A stretch of 35,032 bases of DNA from Mansonella perstans (GCA_037074765.1 JBAMDO010000350.1:1-35032); one strand, 5' to 3'; positions 13,334 through 25,393 are shown, counted from the first letter of the stretch. Numbers and translations: made by a program. The notes: generated from the letters alone by a model not told the origin.

Positions 13334-13501
13334 GCCAACATACACGTTTTGTTTTTATTTAGCCAACATACACATTTTGTTTTTATTTCGCCAACATACA
13401 CATTTTGTTTTTATTTCGCCAACATACACGTTTTGTTTTTATTTGGCCAACATACACGTTTTGTTTTTATTTCGCCAACATACAAGTTTTGTTTTTATTT
13501 G
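13334..13501. repeat. 28-bp minisatellite, six copies plus a partial seventh
   Basis: Units beginning GCCAACATACA start at 13334, 13362, 13390, 13418, 13446 and 13474, with a partial seventh at 13502: an exact 28-bp period. Each unit ends in GTTTTTATTT followed by a variable AG, CG or GG. Copies are nearly identical, so the array is young. No copy interrupts the + strand open frame at 13319-13552; because 28 is not a multiple of 3, that frame cycles through three different readings and is judged non-coding. Confidence 0.92.
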
Positions 13502-13686
13502 GCCAAAAGTTACGTTATGCATATGTTTGACGAATGCATAACTATGTGTTAGTTATATGCTATGCATGTATTTGGCCGATATTTACAATTTAGCTGTTTT
13601 TTCATTTATGATAACTTCATTTAGCTCTGTTGATTCTTATATTCATTGTAAGAGTTTTATTTAATTTTTCAAATTCGAGATTTCAG

Positions 13687-13769
13687 CCAAAAATTGGTAG
13701 CATTATCAAGTGTTGTGCATAACAGTGATATGATAACTAATCGACGTTGTGAACGGTAAAACGGTCTAA
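13687..13769 (+). promoter_or_regulatory. 5' UTR of IMPACT gene after probable trans-splice acceptor
   Basis: TTTCAG at 13681-13686 is a strong acceptor with no plausible upstream exon, followed by an 83-base leader to the ATG at 13770. This fits spliced-leader addition, by inference only. Confidence 0.5.
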
Positions 13770-15234
13770 ATGGGTGAAGGTGATAGAAAAGCGCAGCTTG
13801 AAGAAATTCAATCTATCGAATCGATATATGGTGATTTGATTCATCTTGAATCGTCCTCACAACTTCATGTACAATTTAATGATGTACGGTTGACTATTTG
13901 TCTTCCCAAACATTATCCAACAAGGTAAGATTTTATTGGATTGCATGGGACTACTCTTTTAATGTAAGCTGCACGCTAGATAATGTTGTTGATCCATTTA
14001 GTGCACTGAAGAAGAAATGACGATGTTTAGATCATTTGTTAAATGATTCTAGCACTTGAAAGACATTCTCAAGTAATCTTTTAATCCGTATTCATTTTGC
14101 CCATAAATTCATTAGCGGATTTTTGCGCATTGAAAATCATATTGGATTAAATAAGTTTGAGCCATATATAACTTTTGAACTTCAGCTCACCACCATACTT
14201 CGAACTTAGCGGTCCGTTGCTAACAGAAAGCCAGAAAGAACAAATCAAAATTTCGATGAATGAAATTTATGCAAAGAATGTTGGCCAGCCGGTTTTGTAC
14301 GAATGGATTACATATCTGAACGACTATTTAGCTGATTTTAATAGTAGTTTCAAAGAGGAATCAACTGATGGAGATGAGTTGCCATCTATTGGTGCGGTTA
14401 TTTCATCGCAATCATCGCAGCAGCACATTCCAACCATAATCAGTGGCAATTCAATGGTGGATCGGAAGAGTACATTTCAAGCACATGTTGCACAAATATT
14501 CTCCAAGAATGAAGTGGGTTTTTTGCTTTTTTTTTTTAAATTCGTATTTTTGATATGCTGGATTATCTCATATTATCAACAACAGACACTTTCAGTTTCT
14601 TTCAGAGCGCTTGACTAGTTGTAATTGTTTCATTTTATCAGTAATGATGAGTTAGCACTTTGTATGGGATACTGTTCTGGAACGATTTATGCCTAGAACT
14701 TCTCATTTTGTAGGTAATTCTCGTGCTGAATAAACTGAAAGAAAACAACAAAATTGCAAGGGCAACACACAATATGTATGCATGGTTAACGGAAGAAAAT
14801 CTAAATGGCCGTTTGATAAAACAGCACGATTGCGAAGTAAGATTTTGTTGTTTTTTTTTTTATTGTAATTTCAGGCTCTAGGTTTTTTTGTTATTCCTAC
14901 TTGGACGTGAGTAGTTGCTGAAGTGTGTATTTCTTAAAATCTGCACCGAATTTGGATATAGTTTCACTATTTTGGGCAAGTCGTCTGTTCCCTTCATAAA
15001 GTTTGATCTTTTTTTTTTATCACAAGAGCTCGAGTAGGTTTTTAGGATGATGGTGAGATCGGTGCAGGTGCGAAATTGCTGAATTTATTGGAACTGATGA
15101 AAGCAAAAAATGTACTAGTAATCATTACTCGCTGGTACGGCGGTATACATCTTGGACCTGATCGATTTCGACATATTTGTAATTTGGCGCGTCAGATCCT
15201 GGTAGAAAATGGTTTTTCTGGTCGTACTTCTTAA
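13770..15234 (+). CDS. IMPACT / YIH1 homologue (RWD + UPF0029), 4 exons
   Basis: Proposed exons 13770-13924, 14186-14513, 14714-14836 and 15046-15234 join in frame to 264 residues, close to yeast YIH1 and somewhat shorter than mammalian IMPACT. The N-terminal RWD domain (about residues 6-112) starts with the typical QLEEIQSIESIYGD and includes HYP followed by a PPYFEL strand. The C-terminal UPF0029 (Impact) domain (from about residue 145) has DRKSTFQAHVA, RATHNMYAW, the glycine-rich DDGEIGAGAKLL and the family signature TRWYGGIHLGPDRFRHI. By family knowledge it binds GCN1 through the RWD domain and so restrains activation of the eIF2-alpha kinase GCN2 during amino-acid starvation; it acts in the cytosol on ribosome-bound GCN1. 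Splice sites are canonical (GTAAGA, GTGGGT, GTAAGA; TTCAG, TAG, TTTAG). No defects were seen. Confidence 0.93.
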
Positions 15235-17998
15235 CCTCAAGTTTCCTTTTTTTTTGTTATACTTTTTAAATTGAACAAAAACGAAGGATGAAGAATGCTC
15301 ATAATGGAATCTCTGGATCACTGAATAATAGATACGGTTTATGAGAGATAAATTCCTTACGTCTGATTCATTCTTTGTGAGATATTTGGAGAACTTTTTG
15401 AATTCCAGTACATTCGGTAGTCATACTATTTGTATAACATCATAAAGAAAATAGCAGGAGATTGTTTCCAAATATTTGAGTTATTTTTAAATTTATTTAA
15501 ATGGTAGAATTATGTCAGGGAAACATTGACTGTGATTAATTTTATGTTCATTTCTTGCTTAATTCTGTTTTATATTAATTTTTTGAATTTGAAAATATAT
15601 GAAATACGTTTTTAATTATCGAAATAAGGACTCGGAGAATTTTACGTGAGTAATTATTGACTTGTTCTTTCCCGGTTATTAGTAACACAAATTTTAAAAA
15701 AGATACGCGATGGGTTTGTTCTTTTAATCTACCTCATTACTTGGATGTCATAATTATTTGCTTTAGTGTTCATTCGCTTCAAATTTGCTATAAATCCAGT
15801 TCCTTTACTAATTCCGGAAGTACGTTTTCTTCGTTCTAATCGTTTCTTCATAATGTTTCAACAGAAATCTAGTTTATCATGTATGTAATTGATGTGTATC
15901 TTGCATTATTTTGTTATCCGCATGCTGTTCTTCATTTTGGTGAATTTCATCGGGCAAATATGTTTTGAATATTCTTTCTTTTACCTTGTGTAATGTATGC
16001 TTAATGTTATGATTTTGTGATAGCTTGTTAATATTATTATTTTATGCATTTTTATTGTAAAATAAGCAGTCATCTTATTGCTTTTGGTTTTGATCAATTA
16101 ATATATTGATTATAATTGACGGATTTCAAGGTGTACTGATTGCTAAATTGTCATTAAATAACGTAATAAAGAATATAGTTAGGCAGTACTGTTTAACGAC
16201 ATTTCAATTTGAAAATTCAGAAAATCATAATAAAAGTCTGCTAAATGAGAAAGGCTCATAGTGTAACAGTTCACCGCTAAATCCGAATCAAATATGATCT
16301 TAATGGTGGTTATTTATTTCAAAGTTACTAGCAGTATATGTTTATGGGCAATTTTGCTTCTTTCTTTTTTTTAAATGAAGTACTGTGAACATTCTACACA
16401 CCGAAAGCTATTCTCTACTGCGGACAATGCATAATTCAAAATGAAATTAGAAATTCATATCCAAATGTGAGTTTGATTTGTAAGATTTTGAAAATTTATT
16501 CAGTGATTACTTATTGTACTAGTTCTATTCAGTTGCTGAGCTTTATTCTGTGATGAAATTATTTTACATTGTAACTTCATTTTACTTTTTATTTTAGTTA
16601 AAGTAATTAAATTGTAGTGAAGAAATTTGGGAATCTAGTTTTGAACATTTAATTTTGTTTGAAAAGAGAAAAGACGAGTTTTGAGATCCTAAATTGAGAA
16701 AACTTTCTTCCTTTTTTTTAAATATATGGATGATTTCATGGAATGCAGTTTTTCGTTATTCAGTGTAGGATTGCAATTGTAATGCATTCTAAATAAAAGC
16801 AAATAAGGAAAAATGATTTGGATATCCTCCTCCAGGTTGCTGGTATTTGTGTTTAAAGAGAGGTAATGATTGATTGCTAATTGGTCGCAATAGGAAGTGG
16901 AATAGAATAAAATGCGGAAATAATGATATATTTGATGAAATATGTTGTAATGAACCAATAATTTCATTTATTAAGTTAAATTTAGTTGAGCAAATTTGAT
17001 CAGACTTGTTTTTTATTTCTTTGCATTCAATCATACTAATACCATTAACAGTGGTAATTCTGTTTTCATGTTTATTTCTCCTGAGAAATTGCTTTTCGGA
17101 ATAAAAATTCATTCGATTGGAAGGAAATGCTTGAACTATTTGGATGATAAAATGCGATTAAAATTTGTTATTCTTTTGTAGGTATTCTATAAAAAAAAGT
17201 CCAAGTAAATAATGACATAAACTTACTTTCAAAAATCGTAACATTTGTACTAATATTTTCCAAATTATTATTATTACTTTTTTTTAGAAAATTTTGCAAA
17301 GACAAAATTATTCATACGATATGAACATTTATACACTTGAAATTATTTTATAATAATAATAATAATACACGATCATGATTATAATATCATTCATAAATCA
17401 TAATAAATACAGTCTTTAATCTTATAGTAATAGGTATTTGCTAATCACAATCATTATTCTTACTGTTGCTATCAATCAATTTAATTAATCAAGTGTAAGC
17501 GTATGTTTCGCAAGCTAGAAGAAAATAAAATGGTATAAAAATTTACCACCGATCATTTCAAATCAAACGATGATGAATCAATAGGGTAGAATTTTCAGGA
17601 AATTTGATTTTGATGTGTGTCTGTCTGTATGTGTAATGCATGTGTCTGTTTGCCTTCTTGATTGGCAGATATATACCTGCTTGTTGATGACCCGATTGGA
17701 GACAATTTTGCGCTTTTGTCAATAAATTGTCATCATTGGTTAAATGACTGCAAATAGTTCGGTGCAAACCTTCTAACTGATTGATACAAATCGAAAATGT
17801 TATTTTTTTTTTCTTTTTTTTTTTTTTTGATCATCGTCAAGTTCATCTTTTATTTCTGTTAAATTTTTATTATCTAATTTAAAAAAAAAAATCATTTATC
17901 AAAATAATGTTTTACTAAAATTACTCATAAATAATTTCATGCATAAAATGATTGTATGTTTACTTTTCCTTCTTTTCAATTCATAAATTATTATTTAG
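15235..17998. other. spacer between IMPACT and FCS-finger gene
   Basis: No recognisable exon on either strand. Minus-strand open frames at 16689-17112 and 17558-17767 lack splice context and family similarity. A possible distal poly(A) hexamer AATAAA lies at 16165-16170, but the end of the IMPACT transcript cannot be fixed. There is an ATA trinucleotide run near 17350-17366 and a TG-rich patch at about 17610-17660. Confidence 0.6.
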
Positions 17999-18063
17999 TG
18001 TGACAATAAGCAAAGCAACAATTATTATTGCGCTATTTTGTAATTTTGGCAAATTTGTAAACT
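17999..18063 (+). promoter_or_regulatory. 5' UTR of the FCS-finger gene after a probable acceptor
   Basis: TTATTTAG ends at 17998 and is the nearest good acceptor upstream of the ATG at 18064. The 65-base leader has no upstream ATG. Trans-splicing here is inferred. Confidence 0.4.
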
Positions 18064-21000
18064 ATGGTGTTGCCTATTTCAATGGAAGATGTGGAATTAT
18101 TTCCAAAAAATAAGCAATTAACATTGCCTAAATCGTCAGTTGCACAACTTATGTTAGATGAATTTGAACAGGTAAATAAATTTTAACTTTAATTTTAGGA
18201 ATAAAAAATACTTGATAACAAGCAATTCTTACTTATTAATGAAAGTTGTTCCTTTTTTATTACACAAAGAAGCTAATTTAAGAGTGTAGAAATTAATTTC
18301 CAACAGTTATTACATATTTGTTAACCAATCTTGTTATTATTCAAATTATCTTTTTTTTTTTTTTTTTTTTTTAAAAAGGGTCAAAAAAATTAATTTTAGT
18401 CTAAAAAACAAAGAAAATTTTTTCTGAAAATAAGTTCATTTTAATATGAAATTTATGTGAAATCTTAATAATTTTGTAAGTGCCAAAATTCTTAGATGCG
18501 GAAACAACTGGCAAAAATTTGGTGGTCACGTCTTATTATTTCCGTACGTGGTTACGTTGCAAATTACATTGCTAATGATGATGAAAAATTATTTTTTACC
18601 GATGATGCGTTTATTATTATTCATCGTAACCTTGTCGAATCTACCGTAACTAATGCTATAAAACAAGTTTGTAACATTTTTCTTTTTTTAAAATAAAAAA
18701 AGCGAAAGAAAAATTAAATTTTCCAGAAATTTTCTCCCATTTTATTTTTTAAAGTAATTTTTGTTCTTGGAAAAATTTGACCTGTCCGTTTAAAAAATTT
18801 TAAATAATTTCTTTTAGTCCTGTAAAAAGTTTTTAAAAAAATAAAATAGAAAAATAGAAACAAGAAAAAACGAAAAATATGAAAATAAAAGAAATTAAAA
18901 TAATATTCAATAGGAAGAAATGACAAAAGAAGATTGCTTTATGACAATGTACATATTGATGTTGAAGAAAAGTGTGAAAGAAATTGAAATTAAATTAAAC
19001 AGCAATTAGAAATGTTTGAAAAGATTGAAAATATTTTCTTTTTCGTAAATATAGAATAGTTAACCTAGCAACTTATTATTGGAAAAGATTAAAACAATTC
19101 TGAAAAAAAAGAAATATTTTAAAAAAGGTGTATAATTTGTTGCAAATTACAATATTCGTCAGTCTGTCCATATATCTATTTAATTAATAACACTAATTAA
19201 ACTCTTATTACTTTTCAGTACATTGTGATTGAATTTTTTTTTTTGGTGAAATTTAAAAATGGCGAAGTTACCAAGTTCTCGAGCATCTCACTTTTGCATT
19301 TGCCTTATTTATTATTATATGTGTCATCAAATTATTTCTAATTGGCCTGGTTATTAAGTAGTAAACTATTGAAGTAAAAATTAATTGGACTGAAATTCTA
19401 AATTAAAATTTTTGAAAATTGAATTGAACTAGATGTAACTTATTAAATCTATATTAAACCGAAATTTTTTGTGTAAAAATTCATCCTTAAAATTTTAAAA
19501 TCATCAGTTCAATTTAAAATAAATTAGTTGCATAAGAAACTGTGAACTATTTTTAAAGTGAAAATTTGAATTTAGAAAAGTCATATCACAATGTTTTTGA
19601 TTTAAACCATGAATACAATTACTGTTTAAAATTTTTCCTCATTAATTAGATACTTTTTTGGAAATTTTAAAGAAATGAAAAGCGAACAGTTGAAGTACTG
19701 ACTAAGTATCATTTTCTGTTTTGTCTTTAACTTTTTCTCCTTTTACTTACCTGTCCATCATTTAATTTTATCATCAACATTCGTCACATTTTTTATAACA
19801 GAAAAAAATGCAATTGAGGTGGAAATGAATTATTTTATTTGCGAAGTGTTTAAGTAATCAAATTTGTTAAATGTCTCCTTCCTCTCTTCCGTTGTTAAGT
19901 TAACAATTATTTAGTTTAAAAAAAAAAAAAAAAATTAACCAGTTCTCCTTTTGACTCATTTTAAAAAAAAAAGTATTTCCTGCAAATACAAAATAAGTGA
20001 TGTTTTTTATTATGAAATGAAATTATTCAATTGAATTTTCGACATAGTTTTGAAACAAAAATAAATTCATTGTACCAGAATGTTTACAGTTTATATTACC
20101 AATTGTTTGAAATATTTATAAATGACATTTTGCAAAAAAATAGTTATTAAAGACTCTGGATATGAAACTATAAAAGGTATTGACTGTAGGTTCAGGATAA
20201 AAATTTGAAATGGCGTTTGATTTGTTGTTAAAAAAGTTACAAAGACCGTTTTAACCGATTATACGCTCATTCTGCTGACAAGTAAGTAAAAGACAGAGTT
20301 GAATTTACCCTGAGAAATCATTGAAAAGGAAGGTATGGTTGGAATTTGGAATAAAATTTATAATTTTCTCCTTTTTGAATTGAAAAAAAACAATCCTTAC
20401 CATAAGTTGCGAAAATTTGAAGAAAACCGACTTTTTATTAAAGAAGGAAATGGTATTAATCGATTTCTTCTATAAACAGATGTAGAAAAGAGTAATTTTT
20501 AAGGTCAAAGAAAAAGAATTAAGGTAATCACCTAATTACAGATCAATCATTAATTTCAGCAAAAAATCGCTGAAAAAAAATTGAAGCAATTTTAAATCAT
20601 TTATTTTAAATACAAATATTTTTCACATCAAAAAAACTTGCATATGTAATTTTTTGCAATTATTTTTTAGTTTCTAATTGATCTGGAAGTTATTGTCAAT
20701 TATCCGGATATAATTACAATTCTTAACGATCTCAACAATGGCTTATCAAAACCTAATCCATTCATTGATGCTAAAAGTAGCGATCATTTTATCAGGTTAA
20801 TTATATTCCTATTCACTTAATTTTTAAATATTTGGAAATTTACTGGGTTCAGTTACTGTAATTGCTTACTAAAATATCAGTCTATTTATCTAGCTATCCA
20901 GTAAATTTTTTTCAGGATATATGGAGAACCAAATACAGCAACGTATCGCGTTGCAAGTGCGCAAATTATTGCTCATGCAACATTCATGCATATATATTTC

Positions 21001-24000
21001 ACGCTACAACAACGATGGAAATTTTCAGCAAAAAAACGTAAAGGTATTCGATTTCAAGAGGATCCGGAATGGCAACCTGATGATCGTGTTGTACTATTTC
21101 AACATTTTTTTAAAGGTTTATAAAATTCTTACATCATCACTATAATATATATGCAAATGCAAAAATATTTTAAATTATGAATATGTTTTCGTCGTACATC
21201 AATAAATTATTAAGAAAACATTTTTTTTTTTTTTTTTTTTCATTAATTAATAAGACTAGGATAAGAACTGGAATTGTTTGTTCGAATTCGAATTAATTAT
21301 TGCATATTTCATTGGACGCTAATTATGGTTTTTTATCAAACAATTAATAAATAAATTATCTTCAGTTGGATAAATGAGAAATTGAGTATGAAACTAAGCA
21401 TGAATAAGCATAAACTCAAGTATTATTATTATATTATAATATATGACTATGCTTATTGTATGCGACATTAAATTCGACGGATTTGAACGGAATTCTACCC
21501 AAGTTTGTTACTGAAGCGTTGATGATTCAGAAGGCCAATGCAAGATAAGTGCATAGGGCACAACGGAGGGTCAGCTTAGGTGGTATGGGCGATTCTCAAA
21601 TTTTCCTCATTGTCTTTTCTCCGCTAAGCTAATTCAACGAGAATTTCAAAGAAGAAATAATGGTGACGCCTGCATATCTCCCAACTGCAGATCACTTAGG
21701 TAGTCAGTATGGCCAAAGCTTATTGTTTCAGTGAGTCTTTTACATCTCTTTAAGAACAGATCTCATATGGCGACCCGAGGTGAGATCACCGTACAGCACA
21801 ATCTTAGGGAGGTGATAATCCATACTGTGACCTATCCAGTGCAATTGTGTTATCAGTAGCATGGAAAACTGTAACCGTTACCTGTTCACAGATAGTCACA
21901 TTGGTCACGTAATTAGCCCGGTGCATGTTTGTGCGAAGAGAGTAATGTTGAAAGCATTTAAGGGGTAACAGGTTATAGCGGTAGATGACCCATGATTCAG
22001 ACCCATATAAAAGAGTAGACAGTACAATGATTCTGTTGACAGTAATCTTTGTGCTTCAAATTTTTATTGCATCAGACTCTTTTGTGTTCCCGAAAGCTAT
22101 GGATCTCTTTATTGTCGTCTAACTCTTTGTCGATCATGCACTGAAGAAATGAGAATTCCTAGATAAATAAACTGCTCGACTGATTTAAGATTACATTCAT
22201 CTATGCTGATGCGAGGATGAGAACTTCTATTTTCTTCAGAATTACTTCTAGTCCAAAAAGCTCAGCGAGCGATTTCAGCAAAGTAGCAAGTTAAGCATTC
22301 CAGAGCGGCTTCTATGGTAGTTTAGGATCTTACCGTAAACTTTCAGTCGCCTTAGGTTTAATAGGCTTTCATTTGTACGATAGTGGATGTAAAATATCGT
22401 TTTATTTGTCGAGGTCAGTCACGGTACGTTATAGCATCATACTGAAGAAAGTTGTGAATAAAGTTGGTGCAAGAAGGGAACTGTGTTTCACACCATTGAT
22501 TATTAATTGGTTTAGCCTCGCTAATTCTCATATAACAGGACAATCATTTTCAAGAAACTTAAGGGAACACTCTAATCGTTCCAAAATTTTCCAGACCTTT
22601 CTGCTCTCGTGTCAAAATCTCTGGTGAGGTCAACAACGGTTACATAGAGTCCCTTGTTGAGGTACTCCTATTAACTCTGATACTACATTAACTTTCAGGG
22701 TAGAAGTTCTTCGGCAATAGCGGGTATTAATGTGTTCAGAAGTATTCTTGTGAAATTTTTTTAGCGATGAAGAGATTATATCGAACTCGGTTGCCAATTT
22801 TCATCTGCCTTGTGAGCTCTAGGAGCCTTTCAGAATAGAGATCATATTCAATTCTGTTTGATCCGTTATTGTGCAATGTGCTGAAATGCTGAGACTTGTG
22901 CTACACGGTTAATACGAACGAGAGCGGAATGTATTCAAGACATCAGTTTAGGATGAAGGATTGGGTGAAAAAGTAATCGCACAACCGTACTGAATAGAGG
23001 ACTTTAAACTTTGTGTAGGTTTATATGCTATTTTCAATGTATCATAGAACTTTTTATGGTCATCCAAATTCGTAGCTGAATTTTTCAGCTATTTTAAGCC
23101 ACCGTTTGTTTTGGATTTCTTGAAATTTCTATACTAGCTTAATGCATCTCTACAACATTGACTTGGATCTTGACAATATTTTCTTTCATCCCATATCTTT
23201 TAGTGCTTTTATTGAAATTAAACTGGAAAAAACTTTAACTTATTTATAATTCTTTTGTTGATATTAGTTTTAAAAGAAAATAGTCCTCTCGACCAATTTT
23301 ATTTGCAACATTTTTGATCTGTAAACAAAAATTTTCATTTAATTATAACCTAGGACTTTTTTTTAATTGTAATTTTTTGTTTAATTATAACCTTTTTATT
23401 TAATTAGAACTTGTTTTATTTAATTATAAATGTAGTTCAATTTGTCTGTAATGAATTCAGTGTTAATTTATTCTGTTAGAATTGTTAGCAAATCTTATCG
23501 TTGACAATGGTTGATTGACAATATTTTCAGCCATTTCTGCCATCACATTTAATAGTGCTTTTGTTAGAAGTAATTAAACAGAATCAGTGTAACTGTACAC
23601 ATATATAATCAAATTGCGATATTAATTTAGTAAATATATCAATTCTGAACGATTTAATTAACTTCAGGCATAATTTCAACAAATTCTTCCTTTCAAATGA
23701 CGTCGCATTTTAAAAAAGCACAATGAAATGAACGATAGATGAATGAAAAAAAAGGAAACTTGTGTTTACAATTTTTCCAGTAAAATTTTTTAATTTCTTT
23801 TGTGCAATGCCAGGCTTATTTAGTTTATTTTTATGCACTCTTGGTAAGTAGTAGGCAATTCTTTGCATGCATATTAGAATACGAGATATAATCTAGGCAC
23901 ATTACAGTAATAGATTGGAAGTTATTAGATGTTAAAGTCCAAGAACCAGAATGATAATGTTATTTACTGACCTACTAAAACTTATAAGTAACGCTATTTT

Positions 24001-24596
24001 TCGGCCTACTAAAACTTGTTGCTAATGTTATTTTTTGACTTACTCATCTGTTAATACATCCAGTCAAATAAAAATAGTCTAATTAAGCTGGTGAATTGAA
24101 TAAGCTATTGGCTAACATCATAAAATGTTTAGGTTAATCACTCGTGCATTTGGCCATTTTATCAGTACTTAGGTAAATTATATAACCTTAATAGAATTAG
24201 TGATAAAATATCCTTGAAATTATGTAAGGAAAAAAAACAATGTTTCCCTTCATAGCTTTTAATTTCTAAAATTTTCCTTTTAAAAAAATTTTCGATCGTT
24301 TTTTAAGTTTAGAAAAAAAGTAATTATTCTAAAAATAATTATTTTTTTCAGGAAATCGAACATGGGTAATGACTGATTTTGATCGACATATCATCAATGT
24401 ATGGCGTCCAAAAGGATCAGTGGTAATTTTTGGTGATCGTTTCATTAAAGATAAACAACGGCTTGGATATTCATTGTGTTTTTATTGTGGTATGCTGGAA
24501 CAACAAATTGGTCAATTTAATTGTCACCAACAACGACGATTTTGCTCGCAGAAATGCTTAAATGCTTCACTTGCTGATGACAATAATATCGGATGA
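18064..24596 (+). CDS. uncharacterised protein with C-terminal FCS-type zinc finger, 5 exons
   Basis: Proposed exons 18064-18171, 18496-18666, 20671-20795, 20916-21115 and 24352-24596 join in frame to 282 residues, with good acceptors throughout. I do not recognise residues 1-200 as any named family: they include an LPKSSVAQLMLDEFEQ helix near 22-36, a WWSRLIISVRGYV segment near 45 and a basic AKKRKGIRF stretch in exon 4. The last exon encodes CFYCG (C244, C247), C259, and RRFCSQKC (C266, C270). The C-x2-CG ... RFCS-x2-C pattern is that of FCS zinc fingers, found in Polycomb-group proteins such as Polyhomeotic, SFMBT and L3MBTL, where they bind RNA; the loop here is about three residues longer than in Polyhomeotic. 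A MYM/TRASH-type finger is the main alternative. A nuclear, chromatin- or RNA-linked role is inference. Its fourth intron is 3.2 kb and hosts a retrotransposon relic. Confidence 0.75.
21480..23180 (-). mobile_element. decayed antisense non-LTR (LINE) retrotransposon, reverse transcriptase region
   Basis: The block is visibly richer in G and C than its surroundings, and its minus strand reads, across frames, as a broken reverse transcriptase of the endonuclease-RT LINE type. In minus-strand order: RWLKIAEKFSYEFG near 23060-23101 (linker before RT), GLYVTVVDLTRDFDT near 22608-22652 (RT strand carrying the first catalytic Asp), NGVKHSSLLAPTLFTTFF at 22444-22497, SLAELFGLEVILKKIEVL near 22220-22273, a FIYLG thumb-start motif near 22160, and QLHWIGHSMDYHLPKIVL near 21794-21847. 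The YADD box between the fourth and third of these is no longer legible. Numerous stops and frame changes mean it is dead. The endonuclease domain and both element ends were not found, so borders are approximate and the clade is unresolved. It sits in the last intron of the FCS-finger gene, opposite in orientation. Confidence 0.88.
23337..23432. repeat. short degenerate TTTAATTATAACC repeats
   Basis: Four related words of the form TTTAATTATAAC recur near 23338, 23380, 23398 and 23420 with irregular spacing. This is AT-rich intronic simple sequence next to the LINE relic. Confidence 0.45.
23959..24060. repeat. 34-bp tandem repeat, three degenerate copies
   Basis: Units start at 23959, 23993 and 24027. 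Copies 1 and 2 share CCTACTAAAACTT; copy 3 has the weaker GACTTACTCATCT at the same place. The spacing is exactly 34 bp, inside the last intron of the FCS-finger gene. Confidence 0.75.
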
Positions 24597-24871
24597 ATTT
24601 GAGTATTAATTAAGAAGAATTTGAATATGAAAATTTTAATATAGATCAAATTATTTAATCTAGTGCTTATTGCATATTTATTATGCTCACTGTATATTTG
24701 CAATTGCAATACTGTAATACTGTAATAATTATTTTCTGCATTAAAAAATAAGTGTTTTTATATTCATATAAGTTATAATTTACCAAGTAAGCAATACTTT
24801 CAAACATTCAAATTTGACTCATTACTCTCGTACTTATTGAAATTGTATAATTACATCAAAACAGGTATATA

Positions 24872-24877
24872 AATAAA
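24872..24877 (+). promoter_or_regulatory. poly(A) signal candidate, FCS-finger gene
   Basis: AATAAA lies about 275 bases after the stop codon at 24596 and is followed by a genomic A run. It may mark the transcript end. Confidence 0.4.
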
Positions 24878-25310
24878 GTTAAAAAAAAAATGCTATTATT
24901 ATTAATTCATTACATACAATGCTAATGTGATAAATTATATAATATTCTTTCTTCTCATATCCTACATCATACAATTCATATTCAGTTATTTGTGTGTTAT
25001 TAAGATATATCATTCATGATATGTTTCATATGGATTTCCAATATATTTTAATGTAATTTAGTAAACTGAACTATTTATTTGGAAGCATTCATTTGAAATT
25101 CATATCAATCGTAACAGAAGTAACAGAAGAAAAAATAAAATAGTTCGTGACTCGGAAGAAAATTCTAATTTCAGTGAGTAGCAATGAATAACCTTATCAT
25201 GCCTTTTGCAGTACTGCATGTTATGAAAATTTAAAATACTTTTTCAAATGTAAAATTTAAGTAAAAAAATTTTCTTAAGAAAAGAAACAAGAGGATATCA
25301 TGTATCCTGG

Positions 25311-25393
25311 GTCCGTCTGGCCGAGCGGTCTAAGGCGTTGCGTTCAGGTCGCAATCTACTTCGGTAGGCGCAGGTTCGAATCCTGCGGCGGAC
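25311..25393 (+). tRNA. tRNA-Leu (anticodon CAG)
   Basis: A complete 83-nt class II tRNA without intron. The acceptor stem pairs GTCCGTC with GGCGGAC (one T-G pair); the A box TGGCCGAGCGG is at 25318-25328; the anticodon stem TTGCG/CGCAA encloses loop TTCAGGT with CAG at 25345-25347; the long variable arm TCTAC-TTCG-GTAGG is diagnostic of Leu/Ser; the B box GGTTCGAATCC is at 25373-25383. It decodes CUG. A TTTT run at 25406-25409 is a suitable pol III terminator. Confidence 0.97.

Larger units (their letters stand above)
11049..13686. other. spacer between QSOX and IMPACT genes
   Basis: This holds the QSOX 3' UTR, AT-rich sequence, the TAAA-type repeat tract (about 12300-12755), a smaller TAAA block (about 12985-13022) and the 28-bp minisatellite (13334-13501). 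No convincing exon was found. A short minus-strand reading at 13137-13226 is discussed in the findings. Confidence 0.65.

Noticed and set aside
12300..13510. CRISPR-like array
   Set aside because: The TAAA tract and the 28-bp minisatellite are head-to-tail repeats without unique spacers, in a eukaryotic nuclear sequence.
13319..13552. Open frame of 77 codons on +
   Set aside because: It is produced by the 28-bp minisatellite; there is no splice or homology support.
15115..15321. Open frame of 68 codons on -
   Set aside because: It is antisense to the last IMPACT exon, whose plus-strand UPF0029 motifs are unambiguous.
16689..17112. Two overlapping minus-strand open frames
   Set aside because: They are AT-driven, have no family motif and no acceptable splice context, and overlap in different frames without one being preferred.
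22373..22627. Open frame of 84 codons on +
   Set aside because: It is the antisense shadow of the reverse-transcriptase relic read on the minus strand.
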